The translations under genes were made by a program, and so were the position numbers. A stretch of DNA of 64,000 bases from CBDBND01 sp965262665. Its GTDB lineage: Bacteria > Pseudomonadota > Alphaproteobacteria > Rhodospirillales > Rhodospirillaceae. Below are positions 24,990 through 33,163 of this stretch, piece after piece (position 1 is the first letter of the stretch; each line of letters starts with the position of its first letter). Location of the stretch: contig OZ253551.1 of assembly GCA_965262665.1 (NCBI GenBank), forward strand, positions 372,001-436,000, written 5' to 3'. Below the pieces are notes generated by a model. It made no database searches, was not told the origin of the DNA, and saw nothing but the letters and a program-made list of their open reading frames with translations.

Positions 24990-25066
24990 GTCCCTTTCGA
25001 AAACCCTGTCCAAACCTGGATAGTTTGCATCATGAAGATCGTCGGATGAGGTTTTCGGGAGGGACA
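24990..25066 (+). repeat. 78-bp palindromic repeat, copy c
   Basis: Arms GTCCCTTTCGAAAACC and GGATGAGGTTTTCGG plus GAGGGACA around a core with TTTGCATCATGAAGATC; complete. No gene is supported between 24959 and 25353. Confidence 0.8.
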
Positions 25067-25167
25067 CCACCTTGCCAGAAACTCTACGAACAACTGGCCC
25101 TCAAAATGAGGCTCTACGCCACTTAGGAGAATACTTTAGCTGTAAAGATTGTCGGCTCTCATTCCAA

Positions 25168-25270
25168 GCGGATCGGGTTTTCGCAAGGAACAGCTGTCCG
25201 TTCCAAAACCTCATCCAAACCGGGACGATTTGCATCGTGAAGATCAGCAGATGAGGTATTTGGGAGGGAT
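25168..25270 (+). repeat. palindromic repeat copy d, with a preceding half copy
   Basis: 25168-25192 is a lone right arm (GGATCGGGTTTTCGC plus AAGGAACA). 25195-25270 is a full copy with core TTTGCATCGTGAAGATC and a partly decayed right arm. The two are only two bases apart, in tandem. Confidence 0.7.
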
Positions 25271-25353
25271 AGAGTGTTTCAGAATGCTCTCGGCATGTCC
25301 TTAAAGTGTTTGGCTTAACAACCTACAGCATTTGTGCCTTTTGCAGACCTGTT

Positions 25354-25776
25354 TTATTCCGTGAGCGACGGGATTCCCGTCGGAACTGCTCCCTCATGAT
25401 GGTGCACAATCATCCACTTGCCGTTCATCTTGCGGAATACATCGGTAATGCGAACCTGTCCTTCCGCTGCGTTGGGCGGTTCATATTTGTAGCTCAGGTA
25501 ATAGCAGGCGATGGTCGTATCCTCCCAGGTGTCGACCTCGAGTTCGTCGATAGACAGGGTAAGGGGACCGCGCGCCTGCATTTGCTTCTGATCGTCGGCA
25601 TGGAATTTCTCGCGCTCTTCCGTGCCGCGGATGAGATGCGGGGTAAACACATCCCACACCGTAGCGTCAGGATGCATATGAGCTTCGATCCCGCCCGGTT
25701 CGTGATCTTCGAACGCCGCAAATATGCCTTTGATGATGCCGGCAATCTCTTGGTTAACGTCTGTGTCTGTGGTCAT
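25354..25776 (-). CDS. SnoaL/NTF2-like protein
   Basis: 140 residues from the ATG at 25774-25776. The NTF2-like cone fold is recognisable from EIAGIIKGIFAAFEDHEPGGIEAHMHPDATVWDVFTP, the central DTWEDTTIACYYLSYKY strand pair and the closing VRITDVFRKMNGKWMIVHHHEG. Such small proteins act as polyketide cyclases, ketosteroid-isomerase relatives or dehydratases, or have unknown roles in catabolic clusters. A decayed left arm of the palindromic repeat lies directly upstream at 25794-25823, so the native promoter may be lost. Stop and length are normal. Confidence 0.75.
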   Translation of the reverse strand: MTTDTDVNQEIAGIIKGIFAAFEDHEPGGIEAHMHPDATVWDVFTPHLIRGTEEREKFHADDQKQMQARGPLTLSIDELEVDTWEDTTIACYYLSYKYEPPNAAEGQVRITDVFRKMNGKWMIVHHHEGAVPTGIPSLTE

Positions 25777-26310
25777 TGAGGTTCCACTGGTGGCTATCCG
25801 TTCCGAAAAGCCTATTCTCACACGATTATAGGGGTGTCGCCTCCATTTACCTTAGAGGGCGATACCATCGCGGCGCGTGAACATCCCAAAGCCGTATGGC
25901 AGCACCCGACTGCTTGGCATCGCGGCACTGGAGAACAAGATCGTCCATTAGGCCGTGGTGTAGACAATCCTGACGCCGACATGGCTACAAATGAGTGGCG
26001 TTCATCTCAAGTGGACCTGTTCCCTGCAAATTCCCTGTTATTCCTAAGAGAATTCACTCTATCTACTTGATAAAAAGCATATTTTTTGACACCTCGTTAA
26101 AGGACCCACATTTGTTACCACTTAATATTGGAGAACGAGCGGAACTTCGTGAGCATTACAGAGAAAAGCTGGACCTAAAATGCGGGCTGATGCTTGTTAA
26201 TTGGTGCGGGTACCTTGACTCCCCAGAATCAACAGACGTCAAGGAATTGGCTTGCCGATCGGAACCATGGGCAACAGTTGAGGATGTGCTGGTCAGTCGG
26301 CGCATTGGAT
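25777..26310. other. region without a supported gene
   Basis: Contains a half palindromic repeat (25794-25823). Open frames here (one of 107 residues on the plus strand, 25995-26318) have no recognised pattern, no good ribosome site, and end at the IS256 scrap; I leave them uncalled. Confidence 0.5.
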
Positions 26311-26655
26311 TTACTTGATGCGGGCTTTGAACGCCGCGCCCTGAATGACCTCGGTGAGGCGTTCTGAAGACCCGTCCAGCCGGCACCGGTTTTTCCTGGC
26401 GTTTAAGAGCATTTTCAGCGCTGTGTTGTGTGGCAGGTAGCCCTTGGTCTTGGTGGTCTCGAGCCTCACTGCGTTAAAGGTGCTGTCGACCGGGTTCGAC
26501 CTGATGTGCTTCCAATGTTCAGCCATACAGTCGTAGAAGATCAGCCATTGTTCGCGGACACGGATCAAGCATTGGGCCGCCTTGTGGCATTTGGCGCCGT
26601 AGCCCTGGATCAAGAAGTCGAAGACGCATGTGGCTTCGTGCCGGCTTTCGGCCAA
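26311..26655 (-). pseudogene. IS256 (mutator) family transposase C-terminal fragment
   Basis: About 114 residues. The segment EHWKHIRSNPVDSTFNAVRLETTKTKGYL is the conserved C-terminal part of IS256 transposases and includes the position of the last catalytic Glu (here D in PVDSTF, where PIESTF is usual). The N-terminal two thirds with the first two acidic residues are absent. Inactive remnant. Confidence 0.8.
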
Positions 26656-26676
26656 GCAGATATGTAAGAGTAAGCT

Positions 26677-27306
26677 TCATAGTGACGCGGCATCCTCCAG
26701 TTCTTTCATGCGCCTTTTGAGTTCAATGTTTTCCTGCCTCACCTCTTTGTATTTGGCCTTCCACAATGCGACTTCGGAATTAAGTGTGCGAATAATCTCA
26801 TTTTCCTTCGGCGCTTGTTCCATACTCTCGCGTTCATCGGGCGATACGGTCTGTTCGATGAAAGCGATCCGCCTATCCTGCGCGGCCAATTTCGCTTCTG
26901 CTGACGGTGGCTCAACAGGCTGCGGATCAGTAGACGGAAAGGGCACAATCTGCCCCTTCTTTTGCTTCTTTTTCGGCAATGCACTAAGCGCGGCGTGGAC
27001 GGAGTCAAAATCGCCAATTTGGCGGATTTGCGGATAACCCCGGTACAGCTTCGTCAACCGCTCTGCCGTTCGCAGGGGCGGGCCCTTTTGCGCCGCGTAA
27101 TTGGCCAGGCACCAATCTGTGAAGCGACCGAAGCCCAGCTTGGCTTTGGCCTCACACAAAGCCTTGCCTGCAAACCAAGCATGCTCGACAGTGCGTCTGC
27201 CATAATATTTCGTTTGCTCCCAATGGGCTTTGGCGCGTTCCTCCGGGGTCTCATTTTCCAGGCTCTGGTCAAGCCATGCGGTAGATTGCTCGACAGGGAC
27301 ATTCAT
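26677..27306 (-). CDS. DUF3102-like protein with C-terminal coiled coil
   Basis: 209 residues. The N-terminal half (EHAWFAGKALCEAKAKLGFGRF, TAERLTKLYRGYPQIRQIGDFDSVHAALSAL) follows the pattern of DUF3102 proteins common in phages, plasmids and ICEs. The middle is Pro- and Lys-rich, and the last 60 residues (ENEIIRTLNSEVALWKAKYKEVRQENIELKRRMKELEDA) form a coiled coil. GGAGAT lies before the ATG at 27304-27306. It looks complete and is probably a leftover accessory gene of an integrated element: a tRNA-derived attachment remnant lies 300 bp upstream. Confidence 0.65.
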   Translation of the reverse strand: MNVPVEQSTAWLDQSLENETPEERAKAHWEQTKYYGRRTVEHAWFAGKALCEAKAKLGFGRFTDWCLANYAAQKGPPLRTAERLTKLYRGYPQIRQIGDFDSVHAALSALPKKKQKKGQIVPFPSTDPQPVEPPSAEAKLAAQDRRIAFIEQTVSPDERESMEQAPKENEIIRTLNSEVALWKAKYKEVRQENIELKRRMKELEDAASL

Positions 27307-27507
27307 GTTTTATCTCCACATTGCGGTTCTAAGGCAAGGCTTCATGGAGTTCGGAACTCACCGGTATGCTGTCAGGGCTCCAAAGAGGAGAATCACTCAT
27401 CACGGACTTCATGTTTCTCCTGAAGTCCGAGCAATGCCCGAATTTCGGTCCCGTTGCGTGTGACAAATAAGGAGTGATTGTTTTTTTACCCAGCTGATTG
27501 GCATGGC

Positions 27508-27530
27508 TGTCCCTTCCGTTTACCTCATCC
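27508..27530 (+). repeat. half palindromic repeat
   Basis: Left arm only: TGTCCCTTCCGTTTACC followed by TCATCC. The right half is missing. Confidence 0.6.
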
Positions 27531-27600
27531 GCCGATAGTGAAACGTGGATAAAAAAAAGAACAGACCAACGTGACTTCATCTGGAATATAGGTTTCGGTG

Positions 27601-27876
27601 GTTGCGGGGGCCTGCAACCAACGTTGTCTTCACTTAGATGAGGTGTGGTTGTAATGGTTCACAACTTACAAATTGGTTATATTTATGTGGCTCATAACCT
27701 GAAGGTTGTAGGTTCAAATCCTACCCCCCGCAACCAAAGCTAAACGCCTAAGAAATATGACATTTCCAGGGTTTTTTGATTCCGGAAACATCATCAGCGT
27801 ATCAGATTGGGAATCTATTGGGAATCATCAGGAATCAAACTCCTGCGCATGTCTGACGCCTTTCTCTCTCGAAATA
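27601..27876 (+). repeat. 275-bp direct repeat with tRNA-fMet 3' half, left copy
   Basis: Positions 27689-27736 carry the anticodon loop CTCATAA, the T arm GGTTCAAATCC and the acceptor end CCCGCAACCA of an initiator tRNA; the D arm and 5' half are not present. The stretch after it contains the repeats gggaatctattgggaatc and ggaatcaaa typical of integrase arm sites beside an attachment core. The whole block recurs at 49286-49559 in the same orientation. Not a functional tRNA. Confidence 0.75.
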
Positions 27877-27902
27877 CCCGGATTTTCGGAACCACAGCTG
27901 TT

Positions 27903-27962
27903 ACCTTCATCTCAAGACCCAAAATCTGATGCCGTAAAGCAATGTTTTCAGCTGCCAACTGC
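27903..27962 (-). pseudogene. transposase N-terminal scrap
   Basis: The minus strand reads QLAAENIALRHQILGLEMKV, the same N-terminal motif as the scrap at 10322-10450. Twenty residues only. Confidence 0.45.
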
Positions 27963-27983
27963 CCTACTGATCCACCAAGTCCT

Positions 27984-28061
27984 TGTCCTTTCCGAAAACG
28001 TCATCCGTCGATCCTCATGATGCAAACTACCTAGTTATGGATTAGGTTCTCGGAAGGCACA
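27984..28061 (-). repeat. 78-bp palindromic repeat, copy e (inverted core)
   Basis: Arms TTGTCCTTTCCGAAAAC and GGATTAGGTTCTCGG plus AAGGCACA. The core reads CATGATGCAAA, the reverse of the core in copies a to d, so both orientations exist. Confidence 0.75.
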
Positions 28062-28101
28062 CGGGCTCGCCTCACGTGGCCGATTCGTACCAAGCGATGC
28101 G

Positions 28102-28362
28102 GTGATGCAGGGTGATTCGTACTTTGACAGACGAGGTCCGGTCGATCCTGGATGGGCGCGCGGGGTTTCGTTGTGGTCGTTGGTCTCCGAACCGGAGCTC
28201 AAGCGGGCCCTGAAGCGAATTCACGCACTCGATGAGGCGGGAACGCTTGAGGCGTTCGTCGCCGAGCAAGACCATATGCGTCTGGTTGTCGGACAAATCG
28301 GATTTCACTATACAGTGCGCGAATCCACGACCGAAGCAGGTAATCGCACAGAAGACAATTAA
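28102..28362 (+). CDS. possible small hypothetical protein
   Basis: An 86-residue frame with a plausible helix (PELKRALKRIHALDEAGTLEAFVAEQDHM) but no recognised family and no clear ribosome site. It sits between two palindromic repeats. It could be a gene remnant; treat as doubtful. Confidence 0.25.
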   Translation: MMQGDSYFDRRGPVDPGWARGVSLWSLVSEPELKRALKRIHALDEAGTLEAFVAEQDHMRLVVGQIGFHYTVRESTTEAGNRTEDN

Positions 28363-28366
28363 TTCC

Positions 28367-28444
28367 CGCCCCTTCCGTTTACCTTATCCGACGGTATGCA
28401 TGATACAAGCCGTCCAGGTGTGGATGAGGTTTTCGAAAGGGACA
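28367..28444 (-). repeat. 78-bp palindromic repeat, copy f (inverted core)
   Basis: Arms GCCCCTTCCGTTTACC plus TTATCC and GGATGAGGTTTTCG plus AAAGGGACA around a core with TATGCATGATACAAG. It directly abuts the truncated start of the IS3 fragment. Confidence 0.75.
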
Positions 28445-28445
28445 G

Positions 28446-29135
28446 GTGACGTTTACCGATACCAAGGGCTCCTTCGTCTCGGCAGCGTCCGTCTACCGCC
28501 TGCTCAAGGCTCATGACCTGATCACCAGCCCAGCCGTTGTCGTCGTCAAGGCCGCCGATGAGTTCCATGATAAGACCACCGCGCCCAATCAGCTATGGCA
28601 GACCGACTTCACCTCTCTCAAGGTCATCGGCTGGGGCTGGTTCTATCTGTCGACTATCCTGGACGACTTCTCGCGCTACATCATCGCCTGGAAGCTGTGC
28701 GCCACCATGCGGGCCGATGATGTGACGGAGACGTTGAACCTGGCACTGAAAGCATCAGGCTGCGATCAGACCAAAGTCGTCCACAAGCCGAGGCTGCTCT
28801 CAGACAACGGCTCATCTTATGTCTCCGGCGATCTGGCTGAATGGTTGGAGGATCTGAAAATAGACCATGTTCGCGGCGCACCTCATCACCCCCAGACCCA
28901 AGGCAAGATCAAGCGCTGGCATCAAACGCTGAAGCACCGCATCCTGCTTAAGAACTACTTCCTGCCGGGTGATCTGGAAAACCAGATCGGCGCCTGCGTC
29001 GATCACTACAATAACCACCGCTACCATGAGAGCATCGGCACCGTCACCCCCGCTGACGCCTCCTTCGGGCGAGACACCGCAATCATCGAAAGGAGACAAA
29101 AAACCAAAAACTCACCATCCAAAACCGCCGCTTGA
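28446..29135 (+). pseudogene. IS3-type transposase C-terminal part with catalytic Glu lost
   Basis: About 229 residues of the integrase core: NQLWQTDFTSL with the first Asp, LLSDNGSSYVS with the second, then HHPQTQGKIKRWHQTLKHRIL. In this family the last motif is normally GKIERWHQTLK; codon 156 (28911-28913) is AAG, so the third catalytic residue is Lys. The N-terminal half and the first reading frame of the IS are missing, cut at the palindromic repeat at 28444. C-terminal tail NNHRYHESIGTVTPADASFGR is intact. It is dead on two counts. Confidence 0.85.
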
Positions 29136-29856
29136 ACCATCAACGCCAGGCGGCTTAACTGCCAACCAAGATGAGCTAAATCCTCCGTTAGAAAACACGC
29201 TCATTTGTCCCAAATGTTTTGACGACGGACAGCGTCCACCACTCCGTCACACAGAGTCCTCATAATCACCCTTATCCGACAGCTTTTAGAGGGTTCAAAT
29301 CGGAAGCCCGCCGCGTGCGTTGTCTACATTTGGATGAAGTGTGGCTTCGAGAACCCACCTCCACTTTTACAGAATAACTTTTCGTGCGTGGTCTTTACGC
29401 AGCCAAGATCGACAAGTTCATGCCGGAACACCGTAAATCACATGAGTTGTTGATTTATCCGTTTTGCCTCGAAAAACCAATCGTGTCCGATTACCGGCAA
29501 AGGTTGGCACATGGAGCAGCTGTCACGCGTTAAATTTGGGGTTAGGTAGCCATCAAATCTAGATCTATTAACCGTGACTAACGAACGCATAGGCTGCGGC
29601 TTCTTTTTATAGCAGGCATTACAGCCGGATCTAGTTTTTGGTAGGAACACGTTATGATAAAATAAATATGTGAGCGGAGCGAAGGGTCGCTGTCAATGTC
29701 GGACCCGGTTAAATACGAAACAAAGTCAATAACTCCAAGATTGAACTGCTTAGTCGCGGCCATTGTGATTATGCTTTAGACCGACGCAATGATCCATCAC
29801 GATTCGCGCTGGCTGTGATGAAGCGTTCAGAACCCCAACTCAAGTGAGTATCGAAG
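29136..29856. other. 720-base gap upstream of the molybdenum enzyme
   Basis: No gene is supported. A degenerate third copy of the leader part of the 275-bp repeat (gttgtctacatttggatgaa) is at about 29316-29345. Notably the small iron-sulfur subunit gene expected before the molybdenum enzyme is not here. Confidence 0.5.
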
Positions 29857-32037
29857 GTGACGGAACTTGACATTATCAATTACAGCCGCCGGGAGTTTCT
29901 AGTCGGTGGTTTGTCGGTGGGTGCCGGCCTGACTCTCGGTGTCAGCATTGCGGGCCGAGCGGCGAGAGGCGCGACTCCCGCTGTTGCCGAAGCCGGCAAA
30001 TCGCGAGCCTTTATATCAAGTTTCGAGCCAAATATCTTCATCCGCGTTGGAATCGATAATTTAGTTACCGTTCTGTCCAAGCATGTGGAAATGGGTCAGG
30101 GAGTTTATACCGGTTTGGCTACGCTGGTGGCTGAAGAACTCGACGCATCCTGGATACAAATGAGGGTGGTCGGCGCTCCCGCCAACGCCGAGTTGTACAG
30201 CGATTCAATTTGGGGTGAACAGGCTACCGGCGGTAGTACTTCCATGGCCAGTTCCTTCGCACCGATGCGCCAAGCGGGGGCCGCTGCCCGTCACATGTTT
30301 GTGGCGGCCGCCGCACAAAAATGGGGTGTGGCCGAAGCCGAGATCACAGTGCACGACGGTATAGTGTTGCATAGTAAATCTGGGCGCCAGATAAGCTTTG
30401 GTGCGTTAGCACTGCTGGCCGCCCAGCAGCCTGTTCCCGACAAGGTAGCCTTAAAGAACCCCAATGAGTTTCGTTTGATTGGCACTCATCTGGCGCGCTT
30501 GGATGGCGCGGATAAGACTACCGGTACGGCCATTTACACGCAGGACATTCTATTGCCTGGCATGCTGACTGCAGTTGTTGCACACGCGCCACTGTTTGGT
30601 GCCACATTAAAGTCGTTTGATGCGACCGAAGCAAAAACTATTGAAGGTGTAGTTGACGTCGTTGGCATTCCTACGGGCGTTGCGGTTCTCGCCCGGGACT
30701 TCTGGACTGCGAAGAAAGGCTGTGATCACTTGCTCATTGAGTGGGATGAGACCTCTGCGTTTAGGTGCAGCTCCGATAAAATCACGGCCGAATACAGGCA
30801 ACTCGCCATGGCGCGTGGTGCGACCGCTCGGGAAGACGGAGATGCAGATCAGGCAATTGATCTGGCTGCAAAGGTCGTCGAAGAGGACTATGAATTTCCT
30901 TATTTAGCGCATGCGTCGATGGAACCGATGAACTGCGTCGTGCGATTGACGCCGGACACGTGCGAGATCTGGAACGCTTCCCAATTGCAGACAAGAGATC
31001 AAAAAGGGGTGGCGGCTGCGACCGGGTTATCTCCCAAGCAAGTGAAGATTTACCTGCAATATGCCGGCGGTGCCTTCGGCCGTCGTGGCACGCTGGATTA
31101 CACCCTTGAGGCAATAACCATAGCGCAGGCAGTGGACGGAAGGGCCCCAGTAAAATTGGTGTGGACCCGCGAAGACGATATGCGGGCAGGCAAATACCGT
31201 CCCCTCTACTTTCACCGTTTGCGAGGCGGATTGGACAGTGACGGCAACCTTACTGCGTGGCAGCATCGAATTGTCGGTCAATCGATCGCTAGGCAGGAGT
31301 CCTTCGACTACATCGTAAATGGCGTGGATATATCGTCAGTAGAGGGAGCCAACAATCTGCCATACCAGATTCCCAACATGACAGTGGATCTCCATTCGCC
31401 CAAGATTAACGTGCCAGTGTTGTGGCATCGCGGCGTAGCCGGGACTCACACAACATTTGCAGTGGAGACCTTTATTGACGAGTTGGCAACGGCAGCGGGT
31501 CGAGACGCGGTGGAGTTTCGCCGTTATCTGTTAAGAGGTCATTCGCGTATGCTTACCGTGCTTGATCTGGCGGCAAAGCGGGCAGGTTGGGGAGTACCGT
31601 TGAAAAGTGGCACTGGCCGCGGTATCGCTATACGTGAGTACGCGGGGACCTGTTTGACCCAGGTCGCCGAAGTCAGTGTGCGCGACTACAATGAGTACTC
31701 GGTTGATCGGGTGGTCATCGCAGTTGACTGTGGAACGGCTATCAATCCGGATGTGATTCGCGCTCAGATGGAGGGCGGCACGAGTTTTGGTTTGTCGACG
31801 GTATTCGCCGAGGAGCTGGTATTCAACAACGGTCGCGTCGAACAGACAAACTTTGACCGCTATGAATTGTTACGGATTGATAAGATGCCCGACATTGAAG
31901 TTCATATCGTCGACTCCGTAGAACCGCCCAGCGGCGTCGGTGAAATTGCAGCGATGCCCATCACCGCGGCCGTGGCTAATGCATTGTATTCGGTGACGGG
32001 CCGTCGCTATCACAAACTACCCATCAACCAAGCATAA
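29857..32037 (+). CDS. molybdopterin-dependent hydroxylase large subunit (isoquinoline 1-oxidoreductase beta type)
   Basis: 726 residues of the xanthine dehydrogenase superfamily. A Tat-like N-terminus (SRREFLVGGLSVGAGLTLGV) suggests export. The two molybdenum-cofactor domains are present: VEMGQGVYTGLATLVAEELD, the GGAFGRRGTLDY loop, HRGVAGTHTTFAVETFIDELA, and the catalytic Glu (E696) in GVGEIAAMPITAAVANAL. Enzymes of this branch hydroxylate N-heterocycles or oxidise aldehydes. The start is a GTG. The usual partner, a [2Fe-2S] subunit of about 150 residues, is absent on either side, as is a cytochrome c partner. Electrons must go elsewhere, or the partner was lost. Confidence 0.88.
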   Translation: MTELDIINYSRREFLVGGLSVGAGLTLGVSIAGRAARGATPAVAEAGKSRAFISSFEPNIFIRVGIDNLVTVLSKHVEMGQGVYTGLATLVAEELDASWIQMRVVGAPANAELYSDSIWGEQATGGSTSMASSFAPMRQAGAAARHMFVAAAAQKWGVAEAEITVHDGIVLHSKSGRQISFGALALLAAQQPVPDKVALKNPNEFRLIGTHLARLDGADKTTGTAIYTQDILLPGMLTAVVAHAPLFGATLKSFDATEAKTIEGVVDVVGIPTGVAVLARDFWTAKKGCDHLLIEWDETSAFRCSSDKITAEYRQLAMARGATAREDGDADQAIDLAAKVVEEDYEFPYLAHASMEPMNCVVRLTPDTCEIWNASQLQTRDQKGVAAATGLSPKQVKIYLQYAGGAFGRRGTLDYTLEAITIAQAVDGRAPVKLVWTREDDMRAGKYRPLYFHRLRGGLDSDGNLTAWQHRIVGQSIARQESFDYIVNGVDISSVEGANNLPYQIPNMTVDLHSPKINVPVLWHRGVAGTHTTFAVETFIDELATAAGRDAVEFRRYLLRGHSRMLTVLDLAAKRAGWGVPLKSGTGRGIAIREYAGTCLTQVAEVSVRDYNEYSVDRVVIAVDCGTAINPDVIRAQMEGGTSFGLSTVFAEELVFNNGRVEQTNFDRYELLRIDKMPDIEVHIVDSVEPPSGVGEIAAMPITAAVANALYSVTGRRYHKLPINQA

Positions 32038-32079
32038 CTATTGCCAAACAAGGATAATTGCTGCGGGTACTTCAACTCA

Positions 32080-32901
32080 CTATTGCCACGGATAGGTCCG
32101 TAGATGCTTGGCGATCAGTTGTCTGGCGTCTGGATGAGTTTGGTAATCGATACCCAGAACGCCGTCGCTGTGTACAAGTCCCACTTCACCGTTTTTGCTC
32201 GACAGTGGTCCGTGAGGCACACCACCGGGGCGCGAATAATAGGTCCCGGCAGTTGCCGTATACCCGAGCTCGCCGCCTACCACCCCAATATTGACGTCGC
32301 CGCAAATGACGAAACCTTCCTCTCTGATCGGATGTACCTCGATACCTTCCGCGTGCCAGCCCGCCATCAACCCTGTCAGCCGCGAAGCGGCTCCAGTATT
32401 GGGGTCTTGCCGTAAGACCTTGACGAAAATTCCGGGAGGAAGCGCCACGGAGGGCGCGGACACGGTGAGCGGATCGAACCATTCCATCGCCCAGGTGTCT
32501 AGTGCGGGTACCGTCTGACCGGTTTGCGCTTCGGCCTTCGACTCGTCGGCATCGATATACTCTGGCCTGTCGTTGAATATGGCGTACAACCGACAGCCTT
32601 GACTGGACTCCCAGCCGCCTTGCACGACGCCCATGGGATAATAACAGAAGCCACCATTTTCCAGCGTGTGCTCGCCAATACGAATTGCCCCGTCTAGAAC
32701 GAAAAAATCCTGATTGGCGAAACAATATCCGGAGCCCTTCCAGGACCAGCCGGCAGGAACGTCCAAGACTGCAGTTACCGCTCCGCTTTCATCGTCTTCG
32801 TTAAGCGCACGAATGTCGATTCCATCTGGCAGGCCTTGGGGGCGCCAGGACTGCGACGCTACATCGAAAGCCTTAAGGTTTTCGGTTTGTGGTCGAGCCA
32901 T
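32080..32901 (-). CDS. bicupin protein (DUF4437/ChrR-type), copy 2 of 3
   Basis: 273 residues, soluble, with two cupin halves: NQDFFVLDGAIRIGEHTLENGGFCYYPMGVVQGGW in the first, and GIEVHPIREEGFVICGDVNIG with YYSRPGGVPHGPLSS in the second, where the His and Glu residues look like metal ligands. It is paralogous to the proteins at 6042 and 41888 (shared VLDG.L.I...GG..YYP and PHGP patterns). It converges on the molybdenum enzyme gene with 42 bases between the stops. A role as a metal-dependent dioxygenase or sensor for the compound degraded here is an inference. Confidence 0.75.
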   Translation of the reverse strand: MARPQTENLKAFDVASQSWRPQGLPDGIDIRALNEDDESGAVTAVLDVPAGWSWKGSGYCFANQDFFVLDGAIRIGEHTLENGGFCYYPMGVVQGGWESSQGCRLYAIFNDRPEYIDADESKAEAQTGQTVPALDTWAMEWFDPLTVSAPSVALPPGIFVKVLRQDPNTGAASRLTGLMAGWHAEGIEVHPIREEGFVICGDVNIGVVGGELGYTATAGTYYSRPGGVPHGPLSSKNGEVGLVHSDGVLGIDYQTHPDARQLIAKHLRTYPWQ

Positions 32902-33163
32902 GCTCGTCTCCTAGATTGTCTTTAGCCGAAGGACAAGATCCGAACCGAAACTTCCGGCCAAAATGTAGGGGCAACGCTTCACCGTATTCCATTATCGAGT
33001 TTGGTCCTGATTCGGACAAATGTATTGCGTTCCACCCGAAACAATAAAGTGTCGGGAATCGACTTTATGGTCAGAGGCTTGCCGTTACCGGATTGATTGG
33101 TGCTCTCTGAATCCCTTTCCGAAACCAGAGTCACGGTGGCGCCGTCAACGTGCTCTCACCCCT

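Noticed and set aside
23431..25270. CRISPR-like array from the cluster of repeats
   Set aside because: Repeats are long palindromes with irregular spacing, diverged, in both orientations, with IS and gene fragments between them and no cas genes.
25995..26318. 107-residue frame between a repeat half and the IS256 scrap
   Set aside because: No start signal and no family resemblance, and it ends at the IS fragment; too weak to call.
27689..27736. Possible complete tRNA genes at 27.7 and 49.4 kb
   Set aside because: Only the anticodon loop, T arm and 3' acceptor strand are present. The upstream sequence does not provide a D arm or a correctly placed 5' acceptor strand.
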